Assembly (NCBI RefSeq): GCF_000613405.1
Contig: NZ_BAIX01000006.1
Coordinates: 40,413-104,412, forward strand
Length of the DNA: 64,000 nucleotides
Source of the DNA: Hoylesella enoeca JCM 12259
GTDB taxonomy: Bacteria; Bacteroidota; Bacteroidia; Bacteroidales; Bacteroidaceae
Direction: 5' to 3'
Every line of letters starts with the position of its first letter. Within the stretch, counting starts at the first letter, position 1. The notes beneath the pieces were generated by a model. It searched no databases. It worked only from the letters and a program-made list of their open reading frames with translations, and was not told the origin of the DNA. Shown in pieces: positions 18,006 to 26,557 of this stretch. The translations under genes were made by a program, and so were the position numbers.

Positions 18006-18182
18006 TTACTCTGTTTCAAACTCTCCTGCGTCGATGTCGCCTTTGTCCTCCCAGTCGTCCTCCTGAAAAGAGGTTCCGCCGGGCGTGACTTTCGGGCTGC
18101 CGCAGATAAAACACTCTGTCTCCAACTCTATGATGGAGCATTCGGGCTTCTCGTAGCCCACTAAACTCTCTTTTTTCTTCAT
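18006..18182 (-). CDS. Small acidic Cys-containing peptide upstream of the fimbrillin-like gene
   Basis: 58 residues, start ATG at 18182-18180, stop TAA at 18008-18006. It opens MKKKESLVGYEKPECSII and ends in an acidic tail (FQEDDWEDKGDIDAGEFE), with C-F-I-C-G in the middle. No signal peptide or transmembrane segment. Small proteins with a Y-x-x-P-E-C/V ... E-x-x-x-I-C pattern recur upstream of lipoprotein or fimbrillin genes in Prevotella-type genomes (from memory). No function is known to me. Confidence 0.65.
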   Translation of the reverse strand: MKKKESLVGYEKPECSIIELETECFICGSPKVTPGGTSFQEDDWEDKGDIDAGEFETE

Positions 18183-18313
18183 TGTTTCTCTATGTTTTGA
18201 TGAATAAATTCGATCTTATTTTGCTTTTTGCTCGGTTGGCAAAAGGGTATAAAAAGGGGAACAAAGGGAACTCCGGTGAGCCCTTTGTTTATAGGAGTTT
18301 AGCCGTCTTCCCT

Positions 18314-18379
18314 CGCGCGCGCGTAGGCTGAGACGTGAAAGGCGTCTATGCCAGGTAAGATGTGTGTGTGTGTGTGTGT
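18314..18379. repeat. Dinucleotide tracts CG x5 and TG x9
   Basis: CGCGCGCGCG at 18314-18323 and nine TG repeats at 18361-18378. They lie 130-200 bp upstream of the small-peptide/fimbrillin unit on its strand, within the 511-bp gap 18183-18693 that holds no other gene I can support. AGACG/CGTCT arms lie between the two tracts. Confidence 0.8.
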
Positions 18380-18533
18380 TAAGACTTTTTCCGAGATATG
18401 CAAATATAAAGCGTTAAAAGATGCAAGAGAATCGAAGTTCTTTTGCATCGCGCTACGGCTGTTTATATTTGCTTGTTTAATCATATTCTCGTTTGATCCT
18501 TTTGATCGGTCTCTCGCTTGTTCAGACCCCCAT

Positions 18534-18597
18534 CCCCCTAACTTAGGGGGCGAAGGGGGCGAAGCCGGGGGCAAAGGTAAGTAAAGTTTCTTAAATG
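18534..18597. other. GC-rich dyad followed by a 17-bp string shared with 57422
   Basis: CCCCCTAA-C-TTAGGGGG at 18534-18550 is a perfect dyad with a one-base loop. After a G-rich stretch comes GTAAAGTTTCTTAAATG at 18581-18597, which recurs exactly at 57422-57438, also after a G-rich stretch ending in AAAGG. Looks like a dispersed intergenic element; it does not face a gene on its own strand here. Confidence 0.55.
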
Positions 18598-18693
18598 AGC
18601 AAATAATTAATCAATAAATTGAGTGTGGGCAAAGAGTGAATCAATCGTTTTGCATGTGGCACTCCTTATCTGATGAGCGACCTATGCCTCGCC

Positions 18694-19602
18694 TCACAGC
18701 AGTAGCCCGACCGCAACAAGGAGTCCATAAAGGAATATGTTGCGGGCTGTGTCGCCGAGTACACGATTCAGGGCGCGACCTTGATTGATCTGCACCAGCT
18801 TTCGATAAGTTCCGACATGCAACCATAGATAGACCATGGGGAGCAAGGAGGCCCAAAGGCTGCCGCTGCTGATGAAAACCAGTCCCAGCAGACATGCTGT
18901 GATCCCCAACCCAAGATACAGAAGTCGTGTCTGCGCAGGACCCAGCACGACGGCCAATGTGCGTTTTCCGACCCGCCGATCATTCTCCAAATCACGATAA
19001 TTATTGACTACCAAAAGCGCATCCACAACCGTTCCGCAAGCTATCGAGGCAACAAACACCTCGCAAGTGACATGCTGTTCTCCCGCAGGCATTTCAAGAT
19101 AATAAGTCAACACGACCGGTAGGATGCCGAAAAACAATAGCACCAGGACATCGCCCATCGCCATACGCGATAGATGTGTTGTGTAAAGGAAACAAAAAAC
19201 GACACACAACGCCCCGCAGATGATCATTTCCAGGCCGCCCCACACAATGAGCGGAGCACCCACCATGCAGGCCAACACCGTGACGATGGCTATGCCCCGA
19301 CGCATGGCCGCAGTAGTAATCCACCCTTGCGCACAAGCTCGCTTCGGTCCCAATCGATTTTCGTCGTCATCGTGCCTGATGAAATCGAAATAATCGTTGA
19401 TGAAGTTGGCATCAATCTGCATGATAAAAGCAAACAGGAAACACAACACTGCCGGCATCCGATTGATCTGCCAGGCCGCATCCCGCAATGCCAAAGCCGT
19501 GCCGATCATCACCGGGACAGCTGCTCCTGTCAGTGTTTTGGGGCGAGAAGCTAACACCCAAGCCTTGGCCGAATTTGTCTGCACAGCATGTTCGTCTATC
19601 AT
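18694..19602 (-). CDS. menA: 1,4-dihydroxy-2-naphthoate prenyltransferase
   Basis: 302 residues, UbiA-superfamily membrane prenyltransferase with about eight transmembrane segments. The first Asp-rich motif is NDYFDFIRHDDDENRLGP, the second NNYRDLENDRRVGKRT. It attaches the isoprenoid tail to DHNA in menaquinone synthesis. The N-terminal WVLASRPKTL and the RLGP motif fit MenA rather than other UbiA members. It shares a compact divergent promoter region with the HD-domain gene. Confidence 0.92.
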   Translation of the reverse strand: MIDEHAVQTNSAKAWVLASRPKTLTGAAVPVMIGTALALRDAAWQINRMPAVLCFLFAFIMQIDANFINDYFDFIRHDDDENRLGPKRACAQGWITTAAMRRGIAIVTVLACMVGAPLIVWGGLEMIICGALCVVFCFLYTTHLSRMAMGDVLVLLFFGILPVVLTYYLEMPAGEQHVTCEVFVASIACGTVVDALLVVNNYRDLENDRRVGKRTLAVVLGPAQTRLLYLGLGITACLLGLVFISSGSLWASLLPMVYLWLHVGTYRKLVQINQGRALNRVLGDTARNIFLYGLLVAVGLLL

Positions 19603-19622
19603 ATCCTCATCTTATTTTCTTG

Positions 19623-19650
19623 CAAAGTTACGGATAAAACGCTATTTTTG
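19623..19650. promoter_or_regulatory. Back-to-back -7 elements for menA and the HD gene
   Basis: TAACTTTG on the minus strand at 19630-19623 (21 bp before menA) and TATTTTTG on the plus strand at 19643-19650 (21 bp before the HD gene). Both fit TAnnTTTG and are 12 bp apart, so the two promoters must overlap and may compete for RNA polymerase. Confidence 0.6.
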
Positions 19651-19670
19651 CAAACAAAAAACAACACGGA

Positions 19671-20330
19671 ATGCCGACACTTCCCATTGTATCGCTCGAC
19701 TTGATGGAGTTTATCGAGCAAAACATTCTTCCCCGTTACACAGCTTTTGACAAGGCTCATCAACTGCCACATATCACCCGCGTGATCCGGCGCTCGCTGG
19801 AATTGGCGAGCAAGATTGGGGCCGACACCAACATGGCTTATGTTGTCGCCGCTTATCATGATCTGGGTTTGGCCGGCCCGCGAGCCGTGCATCATCTCAC
19901 AAGCGGCAAAATTCTCGGAGCCGATAGACGACTACGCAAATGGTTTTCAACCGAACAAATCAAGATCATGAAAGAAGCCGTGGAAGATCATCGAGCGTCG
20001 GCCTCGCACGCACCGAGAAATATTTACGGCAAGATTGTGGCCGAAGCCGACCGCGATTTGGATCCCGACATCGTTTTCCGACGCACGTTGGAATATGGTT
20101 TGGAACATTATCCCGAGAAAGATAAGGAAGCGCAGTGGCAACGCTTCATCACTCACTTGGAAAACAAGTATTCGTCTCACGGCTACATTCGGTTATGGAT
20201 TCCCAACTCTCCGAATGAAGAGAATCTGAAAACAATCCGTGCGATCATCGACGATAAAGCCCAACTCAGAGCACGCTTTGAGTCGTTATACACTCAGATT
20301 GCAGTATCATCTCCTCCTTCTGAACATTAA
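19671..20330 (+). CDS. HD-domain phosphohydrolase-family protein
   Basis: 219 residues, soluble. The HD-type metal residues are visible: H in LPHITRVIRR, HD in VVAAYHDLGLAG, H in EAVEDHRAS, and D in AEADRDLDPD. The middle ASHAPRNIYGKIVAEADR is typical of the small HD family around E. coli YedJ. Substrate unknown; nucleotides are the usual substrates for this fold. Single gene on the plus strand. Confidence 0.85.
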   Translation: MPTLPIVSLDLMEFIEQNILPRYTAFDKAHQLPHITRVIRRSLELASKIGADTNMAYVVAAYHDLGLAGPRAVHHLTSGKILGADRRLRKWFSTEQIKIMKEAVEDHRASASHAPRNIYGKIVAEADRDLDPDIVFRRTLEYGLEHYPEKDKEAQWQRFITHLENKYSSHGYIRLWIPNSPNEENLKTIRAIIDDKAQLRARFESLYTQIAVSSPPSEH

Positions 20331-20385
20331 AACGCTGGTGCAGCAATCCTCACTGCACGGTTTGGCTTTATCGATTGACCAAACA

Positions 20386-20465
20386 ACTCACTGTTAGTCG
20401 CTTTCCCACCAAGCGTTCGTCGCAGCGCAATTCATGCTTAATTGCAGGGCGATGGACGCTTAATT
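20386..20465. repeat. 22-bp-pitch dyad array (HD-MATE gap)
   Basis: ACT-cactgtt-AGT centred at 20392, AA-GCG-TT at 20414, and the 6-bp-arm dyad GCAATTCATGCTTAATTGC at 20427-20445 centred at 20436: spacing exactly 22 and 22. A fourth unit, CGATGGACGCTTAATTG, follows. The 168-bp gap holds nothing else. Confidence 0.7.
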
Positions 20466-20498
20466 GTTTCTGCCCTTACACTTTACCGCAAATCAATA

Positions 20499-21887
20499 TC
20501 ATGCTGAGACAAGGCGCCCCATCCATTTGCCGCGGAACAATCGGATCAAGAAAAGCGTACCGCGGAGCGTGAGTTCCACAGCCATTGCAAACCACACGCC
20601 ACGCAATCCGTAGGTGGGTGCAAGGGCAGCAGCCCATGTCAGTCGGACAAGCCACATGCTACCGAGATTGATCAAAGCCGGACGCAGCGTGTCGCCGGCA
20701 CCCACGCACACGCAATACGTAACGATGGCGGCACCAAACATCGGTTCGGCAAAGGCTTCGATACGCAAAGCATCGGTGCCCAAAAGGCGGATTTCTTCCA
20801 CAGGTGTGAGCAATCCGATCATCTCAGGAGCAAAAACATACATCACAATGCCCATCAGCGTCATCACAAGCATAGCCAAAAAGACGGTCATCCGAGCAAA
20901 ACTGCGACACAGATCGTTTCTTCCCGCACCGTTGCTCTGCCCCACCAGCGTGGTGGCTGCATCACCAATGCCATAGCCCGGCATGTAACAGAGACTCTCG
21001 GCAGTGATGGCAAACGTGTTGGCTGCAATAGCAATGTTGCCCAACGGAGCAACAATCGCTGTGCTGACAATCTGTGCACCGCCCATCAGAATTGATTGCA
21101 CGGCCATCGGGAGGGCGATTTTGAAAGCATTACGGATGTAATTTCCCACCCAGAAAAACTTCTCACCCACTCGTCGCAATGATAATATCCGATCGCGGAA
21201 AATGGCAAAATAGGCTTCGATCGAGGCTGCCAAGACAAAGGCTAAGGCTGTTCCGAGTGCTGCACCGGGCACACCGAGCCCGCAAACAAAAATGAAGAGA
21301 TAATTAAACAGCACGTCAAACACGCACATAATTACGCTGACAATACTCGGAATACGCATATTGCCCGAACATTTCAGCATTGATGCGGAGAGACTCGATA
21401 GTTGAAAAAACGGTACGGCGAGTGCAATGATCAGGAAATAAAGCGATGCTTCGCGGGCAATATCAGCTCCGCCGCCAAGCCAATAAGGCAACGGCCGGGC
21501 CACGGCAACGGCTAACAACATGATCAACAAGCTGAGAACAGAGGTCGCAATGAGTCCGTGACGAAACACTTGACGCGCTTTTACAAAGTCGTTTGCACCA
21601 ATAAAATTGGCCACTTGCACCGAGAATCCCATTGAGGCAGCCGTCGTGATACCCCCGAATAGCCATGTGGACGATTCCACCAAACCGATGGCAGCCGAAG
21701 AACGGGCCCCCAATCGACCCACCATTGCTGCATCAATGTAAAACATCAACACATTGGTGATTTGAGCGAGAATAGACGGAATACTCAGTCCGACAATCAA
21801 ACTGAGTTTCTCCCGACGTGTCATCGGTCGCCCCTCACGTATCAATGTCAGCAGCGCATCGCTGTTTTTGAGTTGCAGGAAAGACAT
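20499..21887 (-). CDS. MATE-family efflux transporter
   Basis: 462 residues with twelve hydrophobic segments arranged as two homologous halves. The opening GLSIPSILAQITNVLMFYIDAAMVGRLG and the repeat at mid-protein ALPMAVQSILMGGAQIVSTAIVAPLG...AANTF are typical of NorM/DinF-type cation/drug antiporters. Its start lies directly after the recQ stop, so the two are cotranscribed; no functional tie is known. Confidence 0.93.
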   Translation of the reverse strand: MSFLQLKNSDALLTLIREGRPMTRREKLSLIVGLSIPSILAQITNVLMFYIDAAMVGRLGARSSAAIGLVESSTWLFGGITTAASMGFSVQVANFIGANDFVKARQVFRHGLIATSVLSLLIMLLAVAVARPLPYWLGGGADIAREASLYFLIIALAVPFFQLSSLSASMLKCSGNMRIPSIVSVIMCVFDVLFNYLFIFVCGLGVPGAALGTALAFVLAASIEAYFAIFRDRILSLRRVGEKFFWVGNYIRNAFKIALPMAVQSILMGGAQIVSTAIVAPLGNIAIAANTFAITAESLCYMPGYGIGDAATTLVGQSNGAGRNDLCRSFARMTVFLAMLVMTLMGIVMYVFAPEMIGLLTPVEEIRLLGTDALRIEAFAEPMFGAAIVTYCVCVGAGDTLRPALINLGSMWLVRLTWAAALAPTYGLRGVWFAMAVELTLRGTLFLIRLFRGKWMGRLVSA

Positions 21888-24065
21888 TTAGTTTGCCATT
21901 TCAGACAAGAATTTGATGCGCACCAATCGCACTTCATCTTCCGTATAATCGCCCCCCAACTCTTTCATGGCCGTATTGATGTTGTCGGTTACACTCTCGT
22001 GGAAATAATCGTAAATGTCACCCACACGCTCATCATCCATCACTTCATCGAGAAAATAATCGATATTGAGTTTCGTTCCACTGTAAACAATGGCTTCGAT
22101 TTCCGTAAGCAAATCACTGAAATCAATGTTTTGAGCATTCGCAATCTCATCTAACGGAATCTGACGATCAATACTTTGGATGATCTTTACTTTGAGCATG
22201 CTCTTCTTGGCGACTGTTCTCACGCGCAATTCTTCGGGTCTTTCGATGTCGTTTTGCTTGCAATGCTGCCCGATCAGTTTACAAAACTCAATGCCGTAAC
22301 GTTTCGCTTTGCCGGCGCCTACACCTTGAATATTCTGCAATTCCTGTATTGTGACCGGATACATCGTGGCCATTTGCTCGAGCGAAATATCCTGGAAGAT
22401 CACATAGGGAGGCACATTTAACTTGGCAGCCATGCGTTTTCGCAAATCGCGCAACATCGCATAGAGTTCCTGATCGAGTGCAGCTGCAGCCGAATCATGG
22501 TTTTCCTCATCGTAATCACTCTTGAAATTCTTGTCCTCCACAATCATAAAGGACACAGGATGCTTAATAAATCGTTTGCCGGCAGCGGTAAGTTTGAGCA
22601 GTCCATAGTTCTCGACATCCTTCTTCAAATAGCCGGCGATGATGGCTTGACGTATGACCGGATTCCAGATCTTATCGTTTTCGTCTTCTCCACTACCGAA
22701 TTCGTCCAACTCATTGTGCTTATGCGACACGATATCATCGGTTCCGCGCCCTTTCACAAAGTCGATAATATAATCTGTGCGGAAGTTTTCCTTAACGGCT
22801 TTGACGGCCTTGAGCACGATGAGCAGTGCTTTCTGGGTTTCTTTTTTCTCCTTGGGATGAAGACAATTATCACAGTTATGGCAGTTGTTTTCATCATACT
22901 CCTCACCAAAATAATGCAGCAACATCTTGCGCCGACACACAGATGACTCGGCATAAGCTGCCGTTTCTTGGAGCAACTGACGGCCGATGTCTTGTTCGGC
23001 AACGGGTTTTCCGTCCATGATTTTCTCCAACTTGCGAATATCTTTATTCGAATAAAACGTGATGCAAAGTCCTTCTCCGCCATCGCGACCAGCTCGACCG
23101 GTCTCCTGATAATAACCTTCGAGACTCTTGGGGATGTCGTAATGGATGACGAAACGCACATCGGGCTTATCGATTCCCATGCCAAATGCAATCGTGGCCA
23201 CGATCACATCGAGACGTTCCATCAAGAAATCGTCTTGTGTTTGAGAGCGAGTGGCACTGTCAAGACCTGCGTGATAAGGTGCCGCTTTGATGTCGTTGGC
23301 TTGCAGGATAGCTGCCAACTCTTCCACTTTTTTGCGTGCCAGACAGTAGATAATACCGCTTTTGCCGGCATGTTGACGAATAAACATGATGATTTGGCGG
23401 TCGATATCATTGGTTTTCGGACGCACTTCGTAATACAGATTGGGGCGATTAAACGAGCTTTTAAATTCTTGTGCATCGGCGATTCCAAGACTTTTCTTGA
23501 TGTCGGAACGCACTTTGTCGGTGGCCGTAGCCGTGAGTGCGATAACGGGAGCAGCACCGATCTTATTGATTGTGGGCCGAATGTTGCGATATTCAGGTCT
23601 GAAATCGTGCCCCCATTCTGATATGCAATGCGCTTCATCGATGGCATAGAACGAGATTTTGACCGTTCGCAAGAATTCCACATTCTCTTCTTTGCTCAGC
23701 GATTCGGGTGCCACATAAAGCAGTTTGGTTTTGCCCGCCCGCACATCGTTCATCACCTGCGTGATGGCTGCCTTGTTGAGAGATGAGTTCAGATAGTGCG
23801 CAATACAGCCGTCTTCGCTGATTCCGTTGATGACATCCACCTGGTTTTTCATCAACGCGATGAGCGGCGAAATGACAATGGCCGTCCCCTCCATGATGAG
23901 CGAGGGCAACTGATAACACAAACTCTTGCCGCCGCCTGTCGGCATCAACACAAACGTGTCGTTTCCGGCCAACAGATTGCGGATGATGGCTTCCTGATCG
24001 CCTTTGAATTTATCAAAGCCGAAATAATGTTTAAGTTCTTTTGTCAGATTAACTTTCATTGTCAT
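21888..24065 (-). CDS. recQ: ATP-dependent DNA helicase RecQ
   Basis: 725 residues. Helicase motifs in order: Walker A LMPTGGGKSLCYQLP, DEAH box YAIDEAHCISEWGHDFRPEY, motif III ALTATATD, motif VI YYQETGRAGRDG; then the zinc site (CRRKMLL ... CHNCDNC), a winged-helix RQC region and an HRDC domain (~residues 530-600). It unwinds forked DNA in RecF-type repair. The C-terminal ~110 residues beyond HRDC are an extension common in Bacteroidota. A second Met two codons in (MKVN) is an alternative start. Confidence 0.96.
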   Translation of the reverse strand: MTMKVNLTKELKHYFGFDKFKGDQEAIIRNLLAGNDTFVLMPTGGGKSLCYQLPSLIMEGTAIVISPLIALMKNQVDVINGISEDGCIAHYLNSSLNKAAITQVMNDVRAGKTKLLYVAPESLSKEENVEFLRTVKISFYAIDEAHCISEWGHDFRPEYRNIRPTINKIGAAPVIALTATATDKVRSDIKKSLGIADAQEFKSSFNRPNLYYEVRPKTNDIDRQIIMFIRQHAGKSGIIYCLARKKVEELAAILQANDIKAAPYHAGLDSATRSQTQDDFLMERLDVIVATIAFGMGIDKPDVRFVIHYDIPKSLEGYYQETGRAGRDGGEGLCITFYSNKDIRKLEKIMDGKPVAEQDIGRQLLQETAAYAESSVCRRKMLLHYFGEEYDENNCHNCDNCLHPKEKKETQKALLIVLKAVKAVKENFRTDYIIDFVKGRGTDDIVSHKHNELDEFGSGEDENDKIWNPVIRQAIIAGYLKKDVENYGLLKLTAAGKRFIKHPVSFMIVEDKNFKSDYDEENHDSAAAALDQELYAMLRDLRKRMAAKLNVPPYVIFQDISLEQMATMYPVTIQELQNIQGVGAGKAKRYGIEFCKLIGQHCKQNDIERPEELRVRTVAKKSMLKVKIIQSIDRQIPLDEIANAQNIDFSDLLTEIEAIVYSGTKLNIDYFLDEVMDDERVGDIYDYFHESVTDNINTAMKELGGDYTEDEVRLVRIKFLSEMAN

Positions 24066-24085
24066 AGTCGGTAAGCAGTATTTTT

Positions 24086-24151
24086 GCGAATCGCGTTTAA
24101 CGGCTTTTCGCCTTACGATTAACGGTTAAACGGCGTGTGATTAGCAGTTAA
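24086..24151. repeat. 22-bp-pitch dyad array (recQ-clpX gap)
   Basis: GCGAA..TTCGC centred at 24098.5, TTAAC-G-GTTAA at 24119-24129 (centre 24124) and TTA..TAA centred at 24146. Further TTTAACGG follows to ~24170. Core AACGGTT is shared with the other arrays. Confidence 0.65.
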
Positions 24152-24179
24152 ACGGAACGCATTTAACGGTTTTTCAGAA

Positions 24180-24225
24180 CAGATCTCCATTCACCTCCCA
24201 TTGCAAAGAGGCAAATGGAGATCTG
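24180..24225 (-). terminator. Probable terminator after clpX
   Basis: Twelve-bp perfect arms CAGATCTCCATT / AATGGAGATCTG around a loop that holds a second small stem (CCTC/GAGG). It starts 5 bp after the clpX stop on the minus strand. The following T-run is weak, so termination efficiency is uncertain. Confidence 0.55.
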
Positions 24226-24229
24226 TGAT

Positions 24230-25471
24230 TCATGCAGATTCTAATTTTTGTAAATGTGCTTTGTCGAGTTGAGCCACGGCATAATCGCGGGTCACCTCGA
24301 ATGTTTTGACGCGTTTGGAAGGAATTTCAAACATCGCATCCATCATCACAGCTTCGACGATCGAGCGCAATCCGCGGGCGCCGAGCTTATATTCCATCGC
24401 CTTGTCGACGATATAGTCGAGGGCTTCTTGGGCAAAAGTGAGTGTGATCCCATCCATTTCGAAGAGCTTGATATATTGCTTCACGATCGAGTTCTTGGGT
24501 TCGCTGAGAATCCGACGCAATGCTTCGCGATCGAGAGGATTAAGATATGTGAGAACGGGTAGACGCCCGATAATCTCCGGAATCAAGCCGAACGATTTGA
24601 GATCTTGCGGCAGAATGTATTGCATCAGGTCGTTTTTATCGATATTACGCACATTCTGCACGGAGTTATAACCCACGACATGCGTGTTGAGTCGCTGTGC
24701 AATCTTGCGCTCGATACCATCGAACGCACCGCCGCAAATAAAGAGTATATTCTTCGTATCAACGTGGATATAGTCTTGATCGGGATGTTTCCGCCCGCCT
24801 TTCGGCGGTACATTGACCATCGTTCCTTCCAAAAGTTTGAGCAATCCTTGCTGAACACCCTCGCCACTTACATCTCGCGTAATGCTGGGATTATCACTTT
24901 TCCGGGCGATTTTGTCGATCTCGTCGATGAAAACGATACCTCGTTCGGCCGCAGGTACGTCATAATTGGCTACCTGCAACAAACGACTCAGGATGCTTTC
25001 GACATCTTCTCCCACGTAACCGGCTTCTGTAAAGACCGTCGCATCGACAATGGTGAACGGTACATCAAGCATCTTTGCAATCGTACGGGCAAGCAAAGTC
25101 TTACCCGTACCGGTGCTTCCCACCATAATAATATTGCTCTTCTCGATCTCCACTCCTGTGTCATCCTTGGGCTGTTGCAGCCGTTTGTAGTGATTATAAA
25201 CGGCTACCGAGAGGAAGCGTTTAGCCTCATCCTGACCGATAATGTATTGATCGAGATACTTCTTAATCTCTTTCGGCTTTGGAACTTTCTTCACTTTGAA
25301 TCCTGTATCGGCTGCGTGCTCCTCCTCGTCGGTATCAAGCACGCCGGCCGATTGCGCAATCTGGTAAGCCTGTTGTGCACAATTCTCGCAGATAAAACCG
25401 TTCATTCCGGTTATCAACAATCTCACTTCGTCTTCGCCTCTGCCACAGAAGCTACACACTTTCTTAGCCAT
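24230..25471 (-). CDS. clpX: ATP-dependent Clp protease ATP-binding subunit ClpX
   Basis: 413 residues. N-terminal zinc-binding domain with C-S-F-C and C-E-N-C pairs (residues ~6-35), then the AAA+ module with Walker A GSTGTGKT, Walker [11 protein letters not shown], the pore loop region GYVGEDVES, and sensor 2 GARGLR. It unfolds substrates and feeds them to ClpP, encoded 4 bp upstream in the same operon. Confidence 0.97.
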   Translation of the reverse strand: MAKKVCSFCGRGEDEVRLLITGMNGFICENCAQQAYQIAQSAGVLDTDEEEHAADTGFKVKKVPKPKEIKKYLDQYIIGQDEAKRFLSVAVYNHYKRLQQPKDDTGVEIEKSNIIMVGSTGTGKTLLARTIAKMLDVPFTIVDATVFTEAGYVGEDVESILSRLLQVANYDVPAAERGIVFIDEIDKIARKSDNPSITRDVSGEGVQQGLLKLLEGTMVNVPPKGGRKHPDQDYIHVDTKNILFICGGAFDGIERKIAQRLNTHVVGYNSVQNVRNIDKNDLMQYILPQDLKSFGLIPEIIGRLPVLTYLNPLDREALRRILSEPKNSIVKQYIKLFEMDGITLTFAQEALDYIVDKAMEYKLGARGLRSIVEAVMMDAMFEIPSKRVKTFEVTRDYAVAQLDKAHLQKLESA

Positions 25472-25474
25472 TCG

Positions 25475-26140
25475 CTATTTCTTCTTGGTGTAAACGGTGT
25501 CGATCATACCATATTCTTTGGCCTCATCGGCAGTCATCCAGTAGTTGCGATCACTGTCTTTCCATACCTTTTCATACGGAGTGTGGGAGTGTTCAGATAT
25601 GATCGTGTAGAGTTCTTTCTTGAATTTCTGAATCTCTTTGGCCTCGATCTCGATGTCGGAAGCCTGTCCCTGCACACCACCCAACGGTTGGTGAATCATC
25701 ACCCGACTATGGGTGAGGGCCGAGCGTTTACCTTCTTGGCCTGCAACGAGCAGCACGGCAGCCATTGAAGCAGCCATACCTGTACAGATCGTAGCCACAT
25801 CGCTGGCAATAAATTGCATCGTATCATAGATGCCGAGGCCCGCAGTGACACTTCCGCCAGGGCTATTGATGTAGATGGAAATATCTTTGCCGGCATCAAC
25901 AGAGTCCAAATAGAGCAACTGTGCCTGTAAAGTGTTGGCCGTGTAATCATCAATCTCTGTACCGAGGAAGATGATTCGGTCCATCATCAAGCGCGAGAAT
26001 ACGTCCATCTGCGTGACGTTGAGCTGACGCTCTTCAAGAATATAGGGGTTGAGATACTGTGCCTGCGACTTGATCACATCATCGAGCACCATACTGTTTA
26101 TACCCAAATGTCGGGTGGCATACTTTCTAAAATCGTTCAT
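25475..26140 (-). CDS. clpP: ATP-dependent Clp protease proteolytic subunit
   Basis: 221 residues. Catalytic Ser in TGMAASMAAVLL, His in RVMIHQPLGG, Asp in the following DRNYWMTADEAKEYGMID region. YINSPGGSVTAGLGIYD is the oligomer/substrate-binding block. Forms the barrel protease with ClpX. Order clpP-clpX with tig further upstream is the common bacterial arrangement; here a 417-bp gap with its own terminator and promoter separates tig. Confidence 0.97.
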   Translation of the reverse strand: MNDFRKYATRHLGINSMVLDDVIKSQAQYLNPYILEERQLNVTQMDVFSRLMMDRIIFLGTEIDDYTANTLQAQLLYLDSVDAGKDISIYINSPGGSVTAGLGIYDTMQFIASDVATICTGMAASMAAVLLVAGQEGKRSALTHSRVMIHQPLGGVQGQASDIEIEAKEIQKFKKELYTIISEHSHTPYEKVWKDSDRNYWMTADEAKEYGMIDTVYTKKK

Positions 26141-26203
26141 TCAAATTTTCCTTTCGATGTAAGACATGAGAGATAGGCACCTCTCTTTGACTTGTTGTAG
26201 GAA

Positions 26204-26211
26204 CAAAGTTA
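26204..26211 (-). promoter_or_regulatory. -7 element for clpPX
   Basis: TAACTTTG on the minus strand, perfect TAnnTTTG, 63 bp upstream of clpP. Confidence 0.6.
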
Positions 26212-26290
26212 CACAAAAAAGTCGATAACCATTCTTTTCGATTCGTTTATTTTTCATAAAAAAGAGGATGACACGATATCATTTACTAAG

Positions 26291-26388
26291 CGATGACATC
26301 GGAAACGCTCTGCAAATAACCGTTAACGGGGCTGCAAGTAAGCCCTTTTCACACGCTGATTAACCGTCTTTCGCACGCTGACTAAGCG
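26291..26388. repeat. 22-bp-pitch dyad array (clpP-tig gap)
   Basis: In the 417-bp gap 26141-26557. CGAT-gac-ATCG centred at 26296, CCGTTAACGG (perfect palindrome) at 26320-26329, GGGCT..AGCCC centred at 26337, and CGCT..AGCG centred at 26382. The centres 26296, 26337 and 26382 are 41 and 45 bp apart, about two units each. Units GCAAATAACCGTTAACGG, GCTGATTAACCGTC and GCTGACTAAGCGTTAATC start 21-23 bp apart or multiples. Confidence 0.6.
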
Positions 26389-26437
26389 TTAATCATCGTT
26401 CTTGCAATGCTCATCTCTTATACGAAACAACAAAAAA

Positions 26438-26474
26438 GACGAGCGAACAAAGGCTTTCGCCTCGTCCGCTCGTC
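26438..26474 (-). terminator. Intrinsic terminator after tig
   Basis: Eight-bp stem GACGAGCG/CGCTCGTC enclosing a smaller AGG..CCT hairpin; on the minus strand followed by TTTTTTGTTGTTT. Lies 84 bp after the tig stop. Confidence 0.8.
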
Positions 26475-26557
26475 GACCTATATAGTTACCTATTGAGCCT
26501 ATTTGTCAGTTTGTCAACGCGTCGACTTCGTTTGTTTGTCAACTTGTTAACTTCTTC

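Noticed and set aside
24605..25768. Long plus-strand open frame (387 codons) opposite clpX and clpP
   Set aside because: Composition and phase show it is the antisense shadow of two clearly identified genes; no family similarity.
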